The position numbers and the translations under genes are program-made. Positions 62,217 through 64,000 of a stretch of DNA of 64,000 bases are shown in pieces (the first letter of the stretch is position 1; the number at the start of each line of letters is the position of its first letter). The notes under the pieces were generated by a model. The model was given only the letters and a program-made list of their open reading frames with translations. It searched no databases and was not told where the DNA came from. This stretch comes from Chryseobacterium oleae (lineage in GTDB: Bacteria > Bacteroidota > Bacteroidia > Flavobacteriales > Weeksellaceae): assembly GCF_900115055.1 (NCBI RefSeq), contig NZ_FOVD01000001.1, forward strand, positions 1 to 64,000, in the 5' to 3' direction.

Positions 62217-63635
62217 TTATGATTGATCTGCCGTCTTTTTTCTGTTAATGAAATAATAGACCGGAAGTCCCAGCAGGACCATTACAAATCCAGGCCAGGT
62301 GTATTGCTGTTTGTAGATCAGAAGTAGTACACAAAAGCCTGTTCCTATCAGAAGATAGATAATAGGCGTTACCGGGTACAGCCATGTTTTATAAGGTCTT
62401 TCAAGGTCCGGTTTTTTAAATCTTAAATAAATAACCCCGAAAACGGTAATCATGTAGAATAAAACTATCACAAAAGAGATCATGTCCAAAAGATTTCCGT
62501 ACTGTCCGCTCAGGCATAATATGGAAGCCCATATTCCCTGCATCCATAAAGCATTTTCAGGAACTTCATTTTTATTATTTTTTTCTGCGGAATTAAAGAA
62601 CATTCTGTCTTTGGCCATGGTTTGAAATACTCTTGCACCCGCCAGAATCAGTCCGTTGTTACATCCGAATGTAGATACCATCACAAGAACGGCGATAATT
62701 ATGGTCCCCGCACTTCCGAAAATATTCTGAGATGCGGCTACCGCTACCCTGTCGTTCGTAGCAAAGGCAATACCGTCTCTATCCAAAGCGTTTAAGTAAA
62801 CGTAGTTAACCGCAATATAAAGAATCATCACGGCAGAAGTTCCGTAGATCATTGATTTCACAATATTCTTTTTCGGGTTTTCTACTTCTCCGGAAACGAA
62901 AGTTACGCTTTCCCAGGCTACAGAACTGAACACAGAACCTACCATTGCTGCTGCGATTCCTCCAAGCAGAGTCATTCCCCCGATAGGCTCCCAGCCTTCT
63001 TTAAGGAAATTACCGCTGATGTCTTTTTTAAGATTATTAAATGAATCCGAACCTAAACTGAAATTCTCAGCCAGATGCGAAAAATCAACCAAAATGAATC
63101 CTGCGGCAATCAAGCCTACTAAGGCTATGATTTTTGAACCGGTAAACACGTTCTGAAGCAGTTTTCCACTCTCAACGCCGCGTGTATTAATATATGTCAG
63201 CAAAAGAATAACGGCTATTGCCAGAATCTGTATCCAGGTGATTTTAAATTCTCCACTCTGAAAAAGAGGTGCCGCATCATTCAATGAAGGAACGAGATAG
63301 GCTGTAAATTTACCGAAAGCCATCGCCACAGCGGCAATAGTTCCTGTCTGAATCACCGTAAATAAGCCCCAACCATAAAGAAATCCCATCTTTTTGCCGA
63401 AAATCTCTTTAAGATAAGTGTATTGTCCGCCTGCCTTTGGAAACAGAGCCGAAAGTTCTCCGTAGCTGATAGCTGCAGCTACCGTCATCACTCCGGTGAT
63501 CACCCACACTACAATCAGCCAGTACCCTGATCCCAGGTTCCGCATCATATCAGCACTTACAATAAAGATCCCACTTCCGATCATAGAGCCCATTACCAAC
63601 ATAATGGCGTCCCAAAGTTTCAGTTTTTTTTGCAT
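62217..63635 (-). CDS. APC-family amino acid permease
   Basis: A 472-residue inner membrane transporter with about twelve helices. The first helix LWDAIMLVMGSMIGSGIFIVSADMM is the APC signature (G-S-G-I-F substrate loop), and SYGELSALFPKAGGQYTYLKEIFG the second. The large sequence with GDxxGxNN-like WESVTFVSGEVENPKKNIVKSM is typical of the amino acid/polyamine group. The substrate is unknown. The start at 63635 is ATG; a TTG two codons earlier is less likely. A -7 box (63659-63652, TATATTTG on the minus strand) lies 17 bases upstream. Confidence 0.9.
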   Translation of the reverse strand: MQKKLKLWDAIMLVMGSMIGSGIFIVSADMMRNLGSGYWLIVVWVITGVMTVAAAISYGELSALFPKAGGQYTYLKEIFGKKMGFLYGWGLFTVIQTGTIAAVAMAFGKFTAYLVPSLNDAAPLFQSGEFKITWIQILAIAVILLLTYINTRGVESGKLLQNVFTGSKIIALVGLIAAGFILVDFSHLAENFSLGSDSFNNLKKDISGNFLKEGWEPIGGMTLLGGIAAAMVGSVFSSVAWESVTFVSGEVENPKKNIVKSMIYGTSAVMILYIAVNYVYLNALDRDGIAFATNDRVAVAASQNIFGSAGTIIIAVLVMVSTFGCNNGLILAGARVFQTMAKDRMFFNSAEKNNKNEVPENALWMQGIWASILCLSGQYGNLLDMISFVIVLFYMITVFGVIYLRFKKPDLERPYKTWLYPVTPIIYLLIGTGFCVLLLIYKQQYTWPGFVMVLLGLPVYYFINRKKTADQS

Positions 63636-63755
63636 AGTCAAGTATAGGCGTCAAATATAATCAAATCTGTCTTTCGTTTTGAAATTTGTTTAAAATTTAC
63701 TGCACCACCTGTTTTTTATCAACCATTTCTCAATTTAATATTCAATTTTAATTAG

Positions 63756-63763
63756 TACTTTTG
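63756..63763 (+). promoter_or_regulatory. -7 box of the DUF4920 gene
   Basis: TACTTTTG matches TAnnTTTG, 16 bases before the ATG. Confidence 0.5.
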
Positions 63764-63778
63764 AAAAAAATATTAAAA

Positions 63779-64000
63779 ATGAAATTCAAGGCTATATTAT
63801 TTGCAGCAGCAGTGAGTGTTTCCACTTTAGCTTTTGCACAGGAGACATCACAGAAAAAATTCGGACCACCGGAAGGTAATGCCATTGTAGGTGATACGTA
63901 TGGAGCTGGAGTTGTTTCGACGTCCGAGTCTAAAGCCATTACCGTAGATAAATTAAGCAAGAAGCTTAAAAAAGATAACAAAAAAGTGGAAGGTGTAGCA
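63779..64000 (+). CDS. DUF4920 domain protein, start only (runs off the window)
   Basis: 74 codons are visible: signal peptide MKFKAILFAAAVSVSTLAFAQ, then KKFGPPEGNAIVGDTYGAGVVSTSESKAITVDKLSKKLKKDNKKVEGVA. The GPPEGNAIxGDTYG start is typical of DUF4920 exported proteins of Bacteroidota, small envelope proteins of unknown function whose missing second half usually has a cysteine pair. The gene is divergent from the permease. Confidence 0.75.
   Translation, partial: MKFKAILFAAAVSVSTLAFAQETSQKKFGPPEGNAIVGDTYGAGVVSTSESKAITVDKLSKKLKKDNKKVEGVA

Overview
The window reads as a chromosomal segment of a Flavobacteriia bacterium, most likely Chryseobacterium or a close relative. The evidence is AT-rich intergenic DNA, promoters of the Bacteroidota type (TTG, about 19-23 nt, TAnnTTTG), weak ribosome binding sites, many small lipoproteins, a TonB-dependent receptor, DUF2723, DUF4199, DUF3667, DUF4286 and DUF4920 proteins, an epsilon subunit of ATP synthase reduced to one domain, and three genes of the Bacteroidota-type VI secretion system. 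Genus assignment is inference from protein character, not a database match.

Layout. 1-0.3 kb: tail of an IS110-type transposase. 0.3-4.2 kb: copper-handling cluster (HYC_CC_PP-type protein, DUF3347 protein, large multicopper oxidase fusion). 4.3-7.4 kb: kdsA followed by a TonB-dependent receptor. 7.5-13.4 kb: a telomere-like heptamer array, a DUF1697 protein and two large membrane glycosyltransferases. 13.6-16.1 kb: a cysteine-synthase-like enzyme plus an acyl-transferring PLP enzyme, probably for capnine/sulfonolipid synthesis. 16.1-21.3 kb: EamA transporter, oxidoreductase/NTF2-like pair, Crp-type regulator, B12-binding radical SAM protein. 21.5-25.6 kb: atpD-atpC divergent from ribF. 25.6-37 kb: lipoproteins, a glutathione peroxidase, kdsB, an aminotransferase/phosphosugar mutase operon and a DUF3667/DUF2807 operon. 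37-39 kb: glycosyltransferase with DUF4199, and the SRP RNA gene. 39-42.5 kb: menB-menA-led genes of menaquinone synthesis. 42.6-48.2 kb: gyrA with a TPR protein, and small genes. 48.5-51.7 kb: an accessory islet with a perfect 556-bp tandem duplication, two copies of an unlisted GG-leader peptide gene, and a possible toxin/immunity pair. 51.9-54.7 kb: uvrA. 54.9-58.7 kb: SUKH protein, two related lipoproteins, a TPR/HTH regulator. 58.7-62.1 kb: tssE-tssF-DUF3829 operon. 62.2-64 kb: amino acid permease and the start of a DUF4920 gene.

Housekeeping threads: kdsA and kdsB supply CMP-KDO for lipopolysaccharide; menA and menB act in menaquinone synthesis; atpD/atpC, gyrA, uvrA, ribF and ffs are core functions. 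Accessory threads are copper detoxification, sulfonolipid synthesis, type VI secretion, and the toxin-like islet.

The most unusual signals are the duplicated GG-leader peptide locus, a lipoprotein whose coiled coil carries histidine at nearly every heptad, and a recurrent class of intergenic arrays that keep a strict 7- or 8-bp period while the unit sequence differs from place to place. All family assignments were made by eye from the sequence; no searches were run.
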